In this document: one piece after another, positions 27,723 to 35,763 of the stretch
Layout of the letters: each line of letters begins with the position of its first letter
Position numbering within the stretch: position 1 is the first letter of the stretch
Assembly (NCBI RefSeq): GCF_002310495.1
Contig: NZ_CP023344.1
Coordinates: 2,170,001 to 2,234,000, forward strand
Direction of reading: 5' to 3'
Source: Nibricoccus aquaticus
GTDB taxonomy: Bacteria > Verrucomicrobiota > Verrucomicrobiia > Opitutales > Opitutaceae
DNA: 64,000 bases
The notes under the pieces: generated by a model
Told to the model about the DNA's origin: nothing
The model's database searches: none
Seen by the model: the letters and a program-made list of their open reading frames with translations, nothing else
Position numbers and translations under genes: made by a program

Positions 27723-28496
27723 ATGAGTAACTATCTCCAACAGAAATTCGGTCTCGCCGGTAAAGTCGCCCTTGTGACGGGTTCGTCGCAAGGCCTCGGC
27801 CGTTCGATGGCACTCGCGCTCGCGCAGGCTGGTGCCGATGTGATCATCAATGGACGTGATGCGTCGAAGCTCGGTGCGGTTGTCGCAGAAGTGGAAAAAC
27901 TCGGACGCCGCGCGGTCGGCATCGCTGCTGATCTCGGCAAGCGCGAAGACGTGCAGCGGCTCATCGACCAGGCGATCGCCTGGCAGGGACATCTCGATAT
28001 TCTCGTGAACAACGCAGGGCTGATCAAACGCACGCCGGCGGTTGATCACAGCGATGCGGACTGGGATCTGGTGCTCGGCGTGAATCTCGATGGCGTGTTC
28101 ACGGCGTGCCGCGCGGCGGGCAAGCACATGCTCGCGCGGGGTTCGGGCAAGATCATCAACATCGCGTCGCTGCTGACGTTCTTCGGCGGTATCACGGTTC
28201 CTGGATACGCGGCCAGCAAGGGCGCGGTAGGCCAGCTCACGAAGGCGCTCTCGAACGAGTGGTCGTCGAAGGGCGTGAACGTGAACGCGATCTCCCCCGG
28301 TTATATGCGTACGGATAACACCGCCGCGCTTCAGGCCGACGCGGTGCGCTCGAAAGAAATCCTCAGCCGCATCCCGGCGAATCGCTGGGGCGAGCCGGGT
28401 GACATGGATGGCGCGATCGTTTTCCTGGCGTCGGCCGCGAGCGATTATCTGTCGGGCATCGTGATGCCCGTGGATGGTGGCTGGTGCGGGCGGTGA
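27723..28496 (+). CDS. kduD: 2-dehydro-3-deoxy-D-gluconate 5-dehydrogenase
   Basis: A 257-residue classical SDR that reduces the KduI product to 2-keto-3-deoxygluconate. The cofactor loop is TGSSQGLGRSMA, the fold motif ILVNNAG, and the catalytic Tyr/Lys in YAASKGA with Ser in NIASLL. It directly follows kduI, which supports KduD over a general SDR. The next enzymes (kdgK, kdgA) are not in the window. A terminator follows. Confidence 0.92.
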   Translation: MSNYLQQKFGLAGKVALVTGSSQGLGRSMALALAQAGADVIINGRDASKLGAVVAEVEKLGRRAVGIAADLGKREDVQRLIDQAIAWQGHLDILVNNAGLIKRTPAVDHSDADWDLVLGVNLDGVFTACRAAGKHMLARGSGKIINIASLLTFFGGITVPGYAASKGAVGQLTKALSNEWSSKGVNVNAISPGYMRTDNTAALQADAVRSKEILSRIPANRWGEPGDMDGAIVFLASAASDYLSGIVMPVDGGWCGR

Positions 28497-28548
28497 GGCG
28501 CTCGGATTACACGCAGGCATCTGCGAACGACGTCTTCGTCTTTTACGC

Positions 28549-28579
28549 CGCCGCTCCGTTTTGGAGCGGCGATTTTTTT
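28549..28579 (+). terminator. Rho-independent terminator after kduD
   Basis: A 9-bp stem (cgccgctcc 28549-28557 with ggagcggcg 28563-28571), loop gtttt, and a T7 tail. It overlaps the end of the convergent membrane protein gene by two bases. Confidence 0.9.
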
Positions 28580-31010
28580 ATTGGAGCTGCGCGAGCCACT
28601 GAGGCGGGAGCAGGGTGCGGGCGAGGCGGTCCAGTCCGGCGGGAGGCGTGAGGCTGAGGCGGGTGCTTTGTTGGAGGAGATAAACGAGGGAGGCGGGAGG
28701 GAGTTTGCGGAAGGCGGATTCGTTTTCGGAGGCCTGGGTCCAGCAGCGGGAGAATTCGCGGCGGGCATTGGTGTCGTCGCCGACGACGGCGAGGAGTAGC
28801 GCGAGCTGCACGCGGTCTTCGAGGGCGAGCGCGGGGAATCGAGGGGAGAGTAAAAGCAGTTCGCGCATCGCGGCGAGGAAGGCCGCGTTGTCTTCGCGCA
28901 GGAGCTGGATGCGGGCGCGGGCGATCTGGGCGGGCGGGAATTGCGGGTATTGTTCGAGAGCGGGAAGGAAGCGGACGGCCTGGGTGAGGTTTTCGGTGTC
29001 GATGAGGAACTGGACGAGGCGGGCGAGGGATTCTTCGCGCGACTGGGGTTGGACGACTTCGTAGACGAAGACGGCGGTGTCATCGAGGCCGGGGTTGGAA
29101 GGGAGAACACAGGGGACGGGGCGAAGCCAGGGCGGCGGGGTCTTTGTATCCAGAAGATTGAGCACGAAGGCATCCGTGGGTGCCGGGTCGTCTTTCTTCA
29201 GGCCGCGGATGAGTTTAACGTAGGGCTCGACGAAGTCGCTCCAGGAGACGAGCACGAGGTGAGTGATGCCGGTGGCCTGGGCGATGCGATGGGCCTCGGC
29301 TTCGTTGCGAGCGCTGAAGAACGAGGCGGAGGCTTCGAGTCCATCGAGATTTTCCCAGTAAAAAGTGCCGAGGGTTTTCACGCCGCCGTGGAAGGCGAGC
29401 GGGGTGGAGAGTCCGGGGCTGGTGGCGACGACGGCGCGGTCGGGGCCGGTGCGGCGGTTGAGCCAGTGGGCGACCTCGCGGTTGGCGAGCTGGATGATGT
29501 CGTTTTTTGAAGCGCCGTGCGGCTGGGTGTTGAGGGCGATGAAACGCCAGAGAAGCGGGGTGAGTGCGAGGCAGGCGGCGAATGCGAGGGCGAGTCGCGG
29601 GGAGAGGCGTGAGGAGGTTTGTGCGGGAAGCGAGCGGTGGAGTGTGGCGAGGAAGAGCAGGAGGAAGGCCTGGGCAAAGCCGTTCCAGCGGGCTTGGTTG
29701 AAGCCGAGGAAGGCGAAGATAAGCGCGGGCGCGGCGGCGAGGAGGAGCGTGGTGCGGGCGGTGGGAGGTGTTTTTTTCCAGAGGGGAATCGCGGCGAGGA
29801 GGAGCAGCCAGGGGAGCCAGTAGCTGACGGCGGTGGGCGCGAAGCCGGACTGGGCGAGGACGGTGGGGAGGTTTTGAAATTCAGAAATGTATTCGTGGTG
29901 TAGCGACCAGAGGAACGGGCTGCTCAGGCGGAAGACGGTGGTGCCGCTGAGGACGATCACGGCTGGCAGCGTGATGACAGCGAGGAGCGAGAGTGCGCCG
30001 GTGGGCGAGGCGAGAGAGCGGAAGAAGGTGGCTGGGCGGCGGTCGAGCCAGGCGAGCCGGAGGAGTTCGCCGCCGCCGAGCCAGGCGAGGGCGTAGAGCG
30101 GGTGATTCACTTCGAGGCGCCAGCTGAGGTGCGAGGGGAAGTATTCGATGAGCCAGGTGGCGAGGCTGGCTGCGGCTCCAATGCGGCCCCAGAGGCGCCA
30201 GAGAGCGGGCGACGGTGCGAGTGAAGGTGACGTGTGTGCGGGATTTTTTAACCAAGCTGCCGCGAGCGAACCGAGCCCGAGCGCGAGCAGAACGGGGACT
30301 TGGCTGGCGGAGCTGATCCAGAGGCCGAAAGCTCCGGCGAGGGCGGAGAGGATCGTGGCGTTTCGGGCGGAGGAGGCGTTCGAAGTTGTGACGGCAATAA
30401 GGAGGCCGAGGACGGAGAGAAGGGCACTGGCGGCGACGAGGCCGTGGTGGTCGGGGTTTCCGGCGCCGAAGTAGTCGGCGAAGGGAAGGGCGGCGAGAGA
30501 GCCGAGGGTGAGCCAGGTGGAGAACGTGCCGCCTAGGTGTCGGGCAGTGTAGGGCGCAAGAGCGATGAGAAAGACCGCGAGGAGCAGCGGGTTGGCGTAG
30601 AGTCCGGCGCGTTCGACGCACTGGCCGATGGGGGCGTCGGTGATCGCGTGGTCGATACAGGCGAAGAGGCCGAGCCACCAGCGGAAAGGCGAAGCCCAGT
30701 GGACTTCGCGACCGTCGGGGGCGTTATCGTAATCCACGTGCCGGATACGCGCGTCGCCGGTGGCGAACATCTGCTGCGTCTGCATCAGCCAGTGGTAGCC
30801 GTCGATGCCATAGCGCGGGAGGATGAGATGGCGCTGCCCGTTTTCGTAGCCTGTCGGTGAGGCGGCGTCAGTGGTGGGCGAGGCGACGAGGGCGTCGGGG
30901 ACGGAGGAGATTTCTTCGAAGGAGCCGATGCGCTGCGCCGAATCGATGGCGATGAAGGCGAGCGCAAGGAGGAGCGCAGCGAGCCAGGCGTAGCGTGTGG
31001 GGGACGTCAT
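28578..31010 (-). CDS. STT3-like polytopic membrane protein with helical C-terminal domain
   Basis: An 810-residue protein with about twelve transmembrane segments in residues 8-480 and a soluble C-terminal part. The first external loop has HVDYDNAPDGREVHWASPFR, and a later segment has GNPDHHG; Asp-containing loops and a DHH motif like these occur in STT3/GT66 oligosaccharyltransferases. The WWDYG motif expected after the last helix is missing: the equivalent region reads TSPGLSTPLAFHGG. The last 150 residues look like TPR helices. It may be a divergent lipid-linked glycan transferase or an inactive relative; a general GT-C membrane protein is the alternative. It lies in the uronate locus. 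Confidence 0.5.
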   Translation of the reverse strand: MTSPTRYAWLAALLLALAFIAIDSAQRIGSFEEISSVPDALVASPTTDAASPTGYENGQRHLILPRYGIDGYHWLMQTQQMFATGDARIRHVDYDNAPDGREVHWASPFRWWLGLFACIDHAITDAPIGQCVERAGLYANPLLLAVFLIALAPYTARHLGGTFSTWLTLGSLAALPFADYFGAGNPDHHGLVAASALLSVLGLLIAVTTSNASSARNATILSALAGAFGLWISSASQVPVLLALGLGSLAAAWLKNPAHTSPSLAPSPALWRLWGRIGAAASLATWLIEYFPSHLSWRLEVNHPLYALAWLGGGELLRLAWLDRRPATFFRSLASPTGALSLLAVITLPAVIVLSGTTVFRLSSPFLWSLHHEYISEFQNLPTVLAQSGFAPTAVSYWLPWLLLLAAIPLWKKTPPTARTTLLLAAAPALIFAFLGFNQARWNGFAQAFLLLFLATLHRSLPAQTSSRLSPRLALAFAACLALTPLLWRFIALNTQPHGASKNDIIQLANREVAHWLNRRTGPDRAVVATSPGLSTPLAFHGGVKTLGTFYWENLDGLEASASFFSARNEAEAHRIAQATGITHLVLVSWSDFVEPYVKLIRGLKKDDPAPTDAFVLNLLDTKTPPPWLRPVPCVLPSNPGLDDTAVFVYEVVQPQSREESLARLVQFLIDTENLTQAVRFLPALEQYPQFPPAQIARARIQLLREDNAAFLAAMRELLLLSPRFPALALEDRVQLALLLAVVGDDTNARREFSRCWTQASENESAFRKLPPASLVYLLQQSTRLSLTPPAGLDRLARTLLPPQWLAQLQ

Positions 31011-31082
31011 GCAACAGGGCGAGGCAAGCGGCGGGTGTTGGCGCGGGCAAGCGCGGTGCGCCGTCTGTGGAAGAGTTCGGGA

Positions 31083-34025
31083 TCAGCGGACGAAGAGGAG
31101 CCAGGGGGCGCTGGTGGGTTTTCGCATCTGAGGGTTGGCGTCGAGAGTGGCGAGCTGGGTCTGGCCGGTGGCGGGGTTGAACCAGAGAGCGAGGCGGGCA
31201 CGGGGGAAGAGCGGGCGGTTGAGGGCGATGGTTTCGCCGGAGGGGGAGTAGAGGATGACGGTGTGGGCGGTTTCGTCGGTGAGCGCCGAGGCGTTGGGGG
31301 AGATGTTGTCGCTTGGGCGGAGCGAGGGGAGGGCGTCGGTGAAGTTTTCTCGGAGGAAGGAGAAGAGGGCGCGGTCGTCGCGGTCGATTTTGAGGGGCTG
31401 GGCGGCAGAGAAGTCGTTTAGGAGCGGATACGCGCCGGCCATGAGAATCGGGATCGGGCCTTGTCCAGCGTGGTGGGTGAGCACGAGTTTTTCGGGGAAG
31501 CGGTCGCGGTACTCGCGGATCTGTTTGTAGACGAGTTCGGGCGTGCCGTGAGGGATGAGGTCTTTGCCGAAGGCGGCGGTGCGGTCTTCGCGAAAGGCTT
31601 TTTCGCCGTCGGTGTGCGGAGCGAAGAGGGTGCCGTCGGGGAGGTATTGCCAGTAGCGCTGATCGATGGCGTCGATGTGCGCGGCGCGTGGAGCGTCGGC
31701 GAGGATGGCGTCGGTGATGGACTTGCTGGTATTGAGCGCGAGGCGGGCTTTTTTGCCGCGGGCTTTTTCCCAGTCGGCGACGGTGTCGATGAAGAATTGC
31801 TGGAAGGTGAGTGGGCCGGCGAATTGGAAGGCGGCGGTGTGGATGACGTTGGGTTCGTCGGCGAGGACATCGAGGCCTTGGAAGATGTAGGCGCGGTGGA
31901 GTTCGCGGCGGACGGGATTCGAGACGTCGTAGAAGTCGGCGACGATGCCGATGCGCGAGCCGTTGTTTTTGAAGGGCGGCGGTTCGGCGAAGCCGGTTTC
32001 TTGAAGGCAGTTGGCGGGGCGCCAGGGGAAGTCGGCCCAGTGGGCGGCGGCTTCTACGAGGTTATGGTGGTTGTAGAAGTGGTGGTAGACGATGATGCCG
32101 CGGGTGGAGCATTCGCGAGTGAAGTCGCGGAGGCGGTTCCAGTACCAGGGGTTGAATTTGGTGAGGTCGAATTTGCTGAGACCATCGGCGGCGGTGCCGG
32201 TGCCGCTGCGGGCCCAGGGCATTTCGTAGAAGGGGGCCCAGACTTCGGAGTCGGGGCGGGTGTCGGTTTTGTGGTCGTCGCGGCGTCGATCGTACCAGAG
32301 GCCTGGCCAGACCTGGGCGATGCGTTGATCGGCGGCGGCGAGGCGGGTGGCGAGTTCGGCGAGGTCTTCTGTGAGGCCGGGGCCAATACGGCCGGGGGCC
32401 CAGCGGGCGAAGTGCCAGCCGAGGGTTTTGGCGCGGGCGGGGATGGTCTGGCCTTTCCACCAGGCGTTGCTGGAGGAGGTGGCGAACACCGCGACGTTGT
32501 CGCGGGTGAAATGACCATTGATCAATGACCAATGACCAGTGGACGGAGGTGTAAGAGCGGATGATGCGAGGCGGGAGGAGGCGGTAGTTTGTAGTTGGTA
32601 GTTGGTGATTGGGGCGGAGTCGGAGGGGAGGGGGATTCTCTCTCTGAGTTTTGCGGTGGGTTTGTTGTTTGCCTCGAGTTGCTCGAGGAAGAGCGAGAAC
32701 GGTTTTTGGTATGCTTCAAATAGCGACGGAGACTCTCCTAGGGTGCAGTTCCAATACGTCGTGTTGGCGAGGACGATGCCCGCGCCTTGGTATCGTTGGC
32801 CTATATTTTCAGGGGTTAAGCTCGCTCCTGTAATCGCGAGGCCGTCGAAGAGGGCGCCGCTGGCTAAGCTTTCGATGCTACCGCTGTCGGCGAGGGCGTT
32901 GGTCGCGGTGCAGTCGAGGAAGACGTTGGGGCCGGCGGAACAGAGGCCGACGAGGAAGGCTTCGCGGGCGTTGTCGGCGGTGCAGCGTTGGACGAGGGTT
33001 TGTTGTCCGCCGATGTAGAAGGCGAAGCGGCGCCAGCCGGCGTTTTCGGAGATGGGGGCTTCGCTGCGGCAATCCTGGACGGTGATGGCGCGAGTGCCGC
33101 TGCCCAACCAGACGGCGGCGCTGACGAAGTGGCGGGCGGTGACGTCGCGTATCCAGGCGTTTTCGACGTGGTCGAGAGAGATGGCGATCCAGGCGTGTTC
33201 TTCGTCGGAGGGTTGTGCGGTGTCGTACTCGCTGACGCAGGTGAGGCCTTCGATGCCGATGTGGGTGAGACGGCCGGGCCAGGTAACGGTGTGGACGGTG
33301 CCGCCGCCGAAGCGTTGTTCGAGGGTGGTGGTGATCGGGGCGTCGAGGGTGATCTGGTTAGTGGCGGGATTGAGGGCGGTGATGGTGCGTTCCCATTCCA
33401 GGTCGCGGGTGTCGGGGTGCCAGTGGAGGCGTTGATCGGCGAAGGAGCCGGGAAATTTATCCATGCCGATGTCGGCGATCCATTCCTTCGTGCTGGGGCG
33501 GCGGATGAGGATGCGTTGGCCGATGGTGAGGTCGTCGAGAGAGGAGAGCGTGAGTTGAGAGGAGCCGGCGGGGGCGGTTTGGTCTGTGATGGCGAGGGCG
33601 GGGCCGAGCTGGCGGTCGTCGCGGCCGCGGATGTCGATGAGCGTTCGGCGGTCCTGGCCGGCGGCGATGAGCGTGGCGTCGTGGCCGCGGAGAACGGTGC
33701 CCGAGGCGCGGATACGGAGCTGGCCGGAGATTTTGTAGGTGCCGGGGCGGAGGACGAGGGCACCGCGGAAGCCGTCGGATTGGACGGGGAGTTGAGCTAT
33801 GGCGTCGAGGGCGGATTGGAGGAGTTGGGTGGCGTCGTGGAGGGCGCCGTCGGCGGCGAGTGCGGGAGGGGAGACTTCGAGGCGACCAGGAACGGCTGGG
33901 ATCGGAGTGGAGTTGTTCGCGTAGCCGGCGGAGGAGAAGTCAATGGGCGTGATTTCTGCGGCGGGTAATTCGGCGGAGAGGGCGAGAAAGCCGAACAAGA
34001 CGAGAAAGCGGTGGAGCGGGGACAT
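31083..34025 (-). CDS. Bimodular exported protein: beta-helix plus glycosidase-like domain (DUF6298-like)
   Basis: A 980-residue exported protein with signal peptide FLVLFGFLALSAELPAA. Residues 30-450 form a pectate-lyase-like right-handed beta-helix with a GALVLRPGTYKISGQLRIRA opening and repeated short strands. Residues 530-980 look like a TIM-barrel glycosidase: LGWHFARWAPG, FYEMPWARSGTG, GIIVYHHFYNHHN and VLADEPNVIHTAAF, with a small beta domain at the end. The combination resembles proteins annotated DUF6298; the name is from memory and uncertain. Residues 469-507 are encoded by dispersed repeats. The role is probably cleavage of a plant or algal polysaccharide. Confidence 0.6.
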   Translation of the reverse strand: MSPLHRFLVLFGFLALSAELPAAEITPIDFSSAGYANNSTPIPAVPGRLEVSPPALAADGALHDATQLLQSALDAIAQLPVQSDGFRGALVLRPGTYKISGQLRIRASGTVLRGHDATLIAAGQDRRTLIDIRGRDDRQLGPALAITDQTAPAGSSQLTLSSLDDLTIGQRILIRRPSTKEWIADIGMDKFPGSFADQRLHWHPDTRDLEWERTITALNPATNQITLDAPITTTLEQRFGGGTVHTVTWPGRLTHIGIEGLTCVSEYDTAQPSDEEHAWIAISLDHVENAWIRDVTARHFVSAAVWLGSGTRAITVQDCRSEAPISENAGWRRFAFYIGGQQTLVQRCTADNAREAFLVGLCSAGPNVFLDCTATNALADSGSIESLASGALFDGLAITGASLTPENIGQRYQGAGIVLANTTYWNCTLGESPSLFEAYQKPFSLFLEQLEANNKPTAKLRERIPLPSDSAPITNYQLQTTASSRLASSALTPPSTGHWSLINGHFTRDNVAVFATSSSNAWWKGQTIPARAKTLGWHFARWAPGRIGPGLTEDLAELATRLAAADQRIAQVWPGLWYDRRRDDHKTDTRPDSEVWAPFYEMPWARSGTGTAADGLSKFDLTKFNPWYWNRLRDFTRECSTRGIIVYHHFYNHHNLVEAAAHWADFPWRPANCLQETGFAEPPPFKNNGSRIGIVADFYDVSNPVRRELHRAYIFQGLDVLADEPNVIHTAAFQFAGPLTFQQFFIDTVADWEKARGKKARLALNTSKSITDAILADAPRAAHIDAIDQRYWQYLPDGTLFAPHTDGEKAFREDRTAAFGKDLIPHGTPELVYKQIREYRDRFPEKLVLTHHAGQGPIPILMAGAYPLLNDFSAAQPLKIDRDDRALFSFLRENFTDALPSLRPSDNISPNASALTDETAHTVILYSPSGETIALNRPLFPRARLALWFNPATGQTQLATLDANPQMRKPTSAPWLLFVR
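32510..32542. repeat. Heptamer-type repeat (aatgacc) inside a coding sequence
   Basis: Irregular units aatgacc and ttgatca run to the sequence caatgaccaatgaccagtgg. In the minus-strand gene they encode STGHWSLINGHF in the linker between the two domains. Similar repeats lie at 38593-38625 and 51743-51760 between genes. Confidence 0.75.
32584..32617. repeat. Second heptamer-type repeat (gtagttg) inside the same linker
   Basis: Units gtagttt, gtagttg, gtagttg and gtgattg follow each other; the minus-strand gene reads them as ITNYQLQTTA. Together with the repeat at 32510 it makes up a 40-residue linker of the bimodular protein. Confidence 0.65.
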
Positions 34026-34040
34026 GACGGAAGGTTTTAG

Positions 34041-34072
34041 AAAAGAAGAAGGCCCGACAAGAGTCGGGCCTT
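34041..34072 (-). terminator. Terminator-like hairpin between the GH105 gene and the bimodular gene
   Basis: A perfect 10-bp stem (aaggcccgac 34049-34058 with gtcgggcctt 34063-34072) and loop aaga, followed on the minus strand by cttctttt. The T tail is imperfect, so part of the transcription may read through to the downstream gene. Confidence 0.65.
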
Positions 34073-34118
34073 CGGGCGGAGAGAGGAGTTTTTGCAGGGT
34101 CGCGGCGACTGGGCGCAT

Positions 34119-34152
34119 GAGGGCGAACCGGCGACTTGGATAAGTCGCCCTC
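34119..34152. repeat. Nested alternative hairpins just after the GH105 gene
   Basis: The arms gagggcga (34119-34126) and tcgccctc (34145-34152) pair, and so do ggcgactt (34130-34137) and aagtcgcc (34142-34149), in mutually exclusive ways. There is no T tail. It may be a decayed repetitive palindrome or an mRNA 3'-end structure. Confidence 0.35.
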
Positions 34153-34156
34153 CGTC

Positions 34157-35575
34157 TTAGTGTTCGCGGTAGCTGGTTTCGCCGCCGGCGAGGGGGACGT
34201 AGTGGTAGGTGCGGAGTTTGATATCGATGCGGTACTTGGGGTTGTTGATGAGTTTGATCATCTCAGCGCCAGCGAGAAGGACGGGGCCGTAGCCGTGGAG
34301 GGCGGTGGTGTTGGCGGGGCGGTGGTAGTAGTAAACCTGGTCGTTGGCGAAGGTGGTGCCGACGCAGGTGCCGTCCACGGCGCCGTCTTTGGTGACGCGG
34401 GTGGTGACGCCAATCCAGCCGGCCTGGGCGATGGAGCCGTAGGTGGTGCCGCTGATCCAGCCGTGGTTGATGGCGTGGGCGAGGCCGTAGACGAACATGG
34501 CGGAGGCGGAGGTCTCGAGGTAGGAGTCGGGGCGGTCCACCATCTGGTGCCAGAGGCCGGTGAGGCCGTTTTGATATTCGGCGAGGCCGGTGAGGAGGGC
34601 GACGAGGCGGGTCTTCACGGGCTCGTATCCAGGATGGTCCTTCGGGAGGACGTCGAGGAGGTCGCAGAGGGCGACGACGACCCAGCCGTTGGCGCGGGCC
34701 CAGTGGAAGTGGGGGGCGTCGGGGTTGTGGAGGTTGAGGCCGTGGGTGAGCATGCGCTTATCTTTGTTCCAGAGGTAATCGACCATCTGGACGGCGTTTT
34801 TGACGGCGTCGTCGAACCACTTTTTATCGCCGGTGAGGCGGCCCATTTCGGCGAGGGCGGGGATGCTCATGTAGGCGTCGTCGGCCCAGAGGGAATTGGC
34901 CTGGGGGCGCTGGCGGGCGAGTGTGCCGTCGGGGAAGCGGTATTGTTTGTTCGCGATGTAGTCGGACCAGAGATCGATGGTGGGCTGGAGATTGGGGCCG
35001 ACTTTGGCGATCTGGGCGCGGATGAGAGCGGCGCACATGGAGCCGGAGTCGTCGAGGGCGCGGGGATCGAGGGGGCCGCGGAAGGAGTTGGCGCGCTCGA
35101 GTTTGAATTTCTCTTCGACCGCGCGGAAGTAAGGAAGGCGGTCGTGGATGAACTGGAGGCGGGAGGCGGTGAAGTTATTGAAGCGTTTGTCGCCGGTGAC
35201 CTCAGAGGCGTACAACATGCCTGAATACACGACGCCCATTTCATAGGCGAGGAGGCTGAAGCGGGAGGAGGTGTCGGCGCGGGCGGTGGCGACGGGCGTG
35301 GTGAAGTCGGTGATCTCCTTTTTGGTCTTGGAATCGATGACGCGAGTGAAGGTGTTCTTCTCCATGTAACCGTGGACGCGTGTGAGGATCTCGGTGATCT
35401 CGGCGGTGGTGGGGAGCTGGTAGGGGATGCCGTAGGAGCCTTCGCCGTCGTCGTCGGGGTTGGGGTTGTCGCGGTTTTTGAAGGGGCCGGTGGCTTCGGG
35501 GCCGGCGTGGGCGGCGGTGCCGGTGAAGGCGAGCAGGGCGGTCAGGGTGAGGGTGAGGAGGTGTTTGATCTTCAT
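34157..35575 (-). CDS. GH105 unsaturated rhamnogalacturonyl hydrolase
   Basis: A 472-residue exported (alpha/alpha)6-barrel hydrolase; signal peptide LLTLTLTALLAFTGTAAHA. GH105 enzymes cleave the unsaturated uronic acid from lyase products by hydrating the double bond. The key Asp pair is in SLWADDAYMSIPALAEMG (about residues 232-233); HFHWARANGWVVVAL and LWHQMVDRPDSYLETSASAM complete the site. GH88 is the related alternative; ARANGW followed by LWHQ and SYLETSASA favours GH105. The released 4-deoxy uronate would feed KduI and KduD, encoded 7 kb away. Confidence 0.88.
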   Translation of the reverse strand: MKIKHLLTLTLTALLAFTGTAAHAGPEATGPFKNRDNPNPDDDGEGSYGIPYQLPTTAEITEILTRVHGYMEKNTFTRVIDSKTKKEITDFTTPVATARADTSSRFSLLAYEMGVVYSGMLYASEVTGDKRFNNFTASRLQFIHDRLPYFRAVEEKFKLERANSFRGPLDPRALDDSGSMCAALIRAQIAKVGPNLQPTIDLWSDYIANKQYRFPDGTLARQRPQANSLWADDAYMSIPALAEMGRLTGDKKWFDDAVKNAVQMVDYLWNKDKRMLTHGLNLHNPDAPHFHWARANGWVVVALCDLLDVLPKDHPGYEPVKTRLVALLTGLAEYQNGLTGLWHQMVDRPDSYLETSASAMFVYGLAHAINHGWISGTTYGSIAQAGWIGVTTRVTKDGAVDGTCVGTTFANDQVYYYHRPANTTALHGYGPVLLAGAEMIKLINNPKYRIDIKLRTYHYVPLAGGETSYREH

Positions 35576-35763
35576 TGCGAAAAGTGGGGATGAGAGAGGC
35601 TCGGGCGTAGTTGGCGGGTGGACAGGCTGGTGGTGCCGGATGGGCCGAGGGGTGTGGGCGGGGTGACGGGGTACGTGCAGTCAAACGCCGGTCGAGGGGA
35701 TTTTCCCTTGGGAAATGTTTCAGGGGTGGGACGTGTGGCGTGGGAGCGCGGGATGAATGGTGT

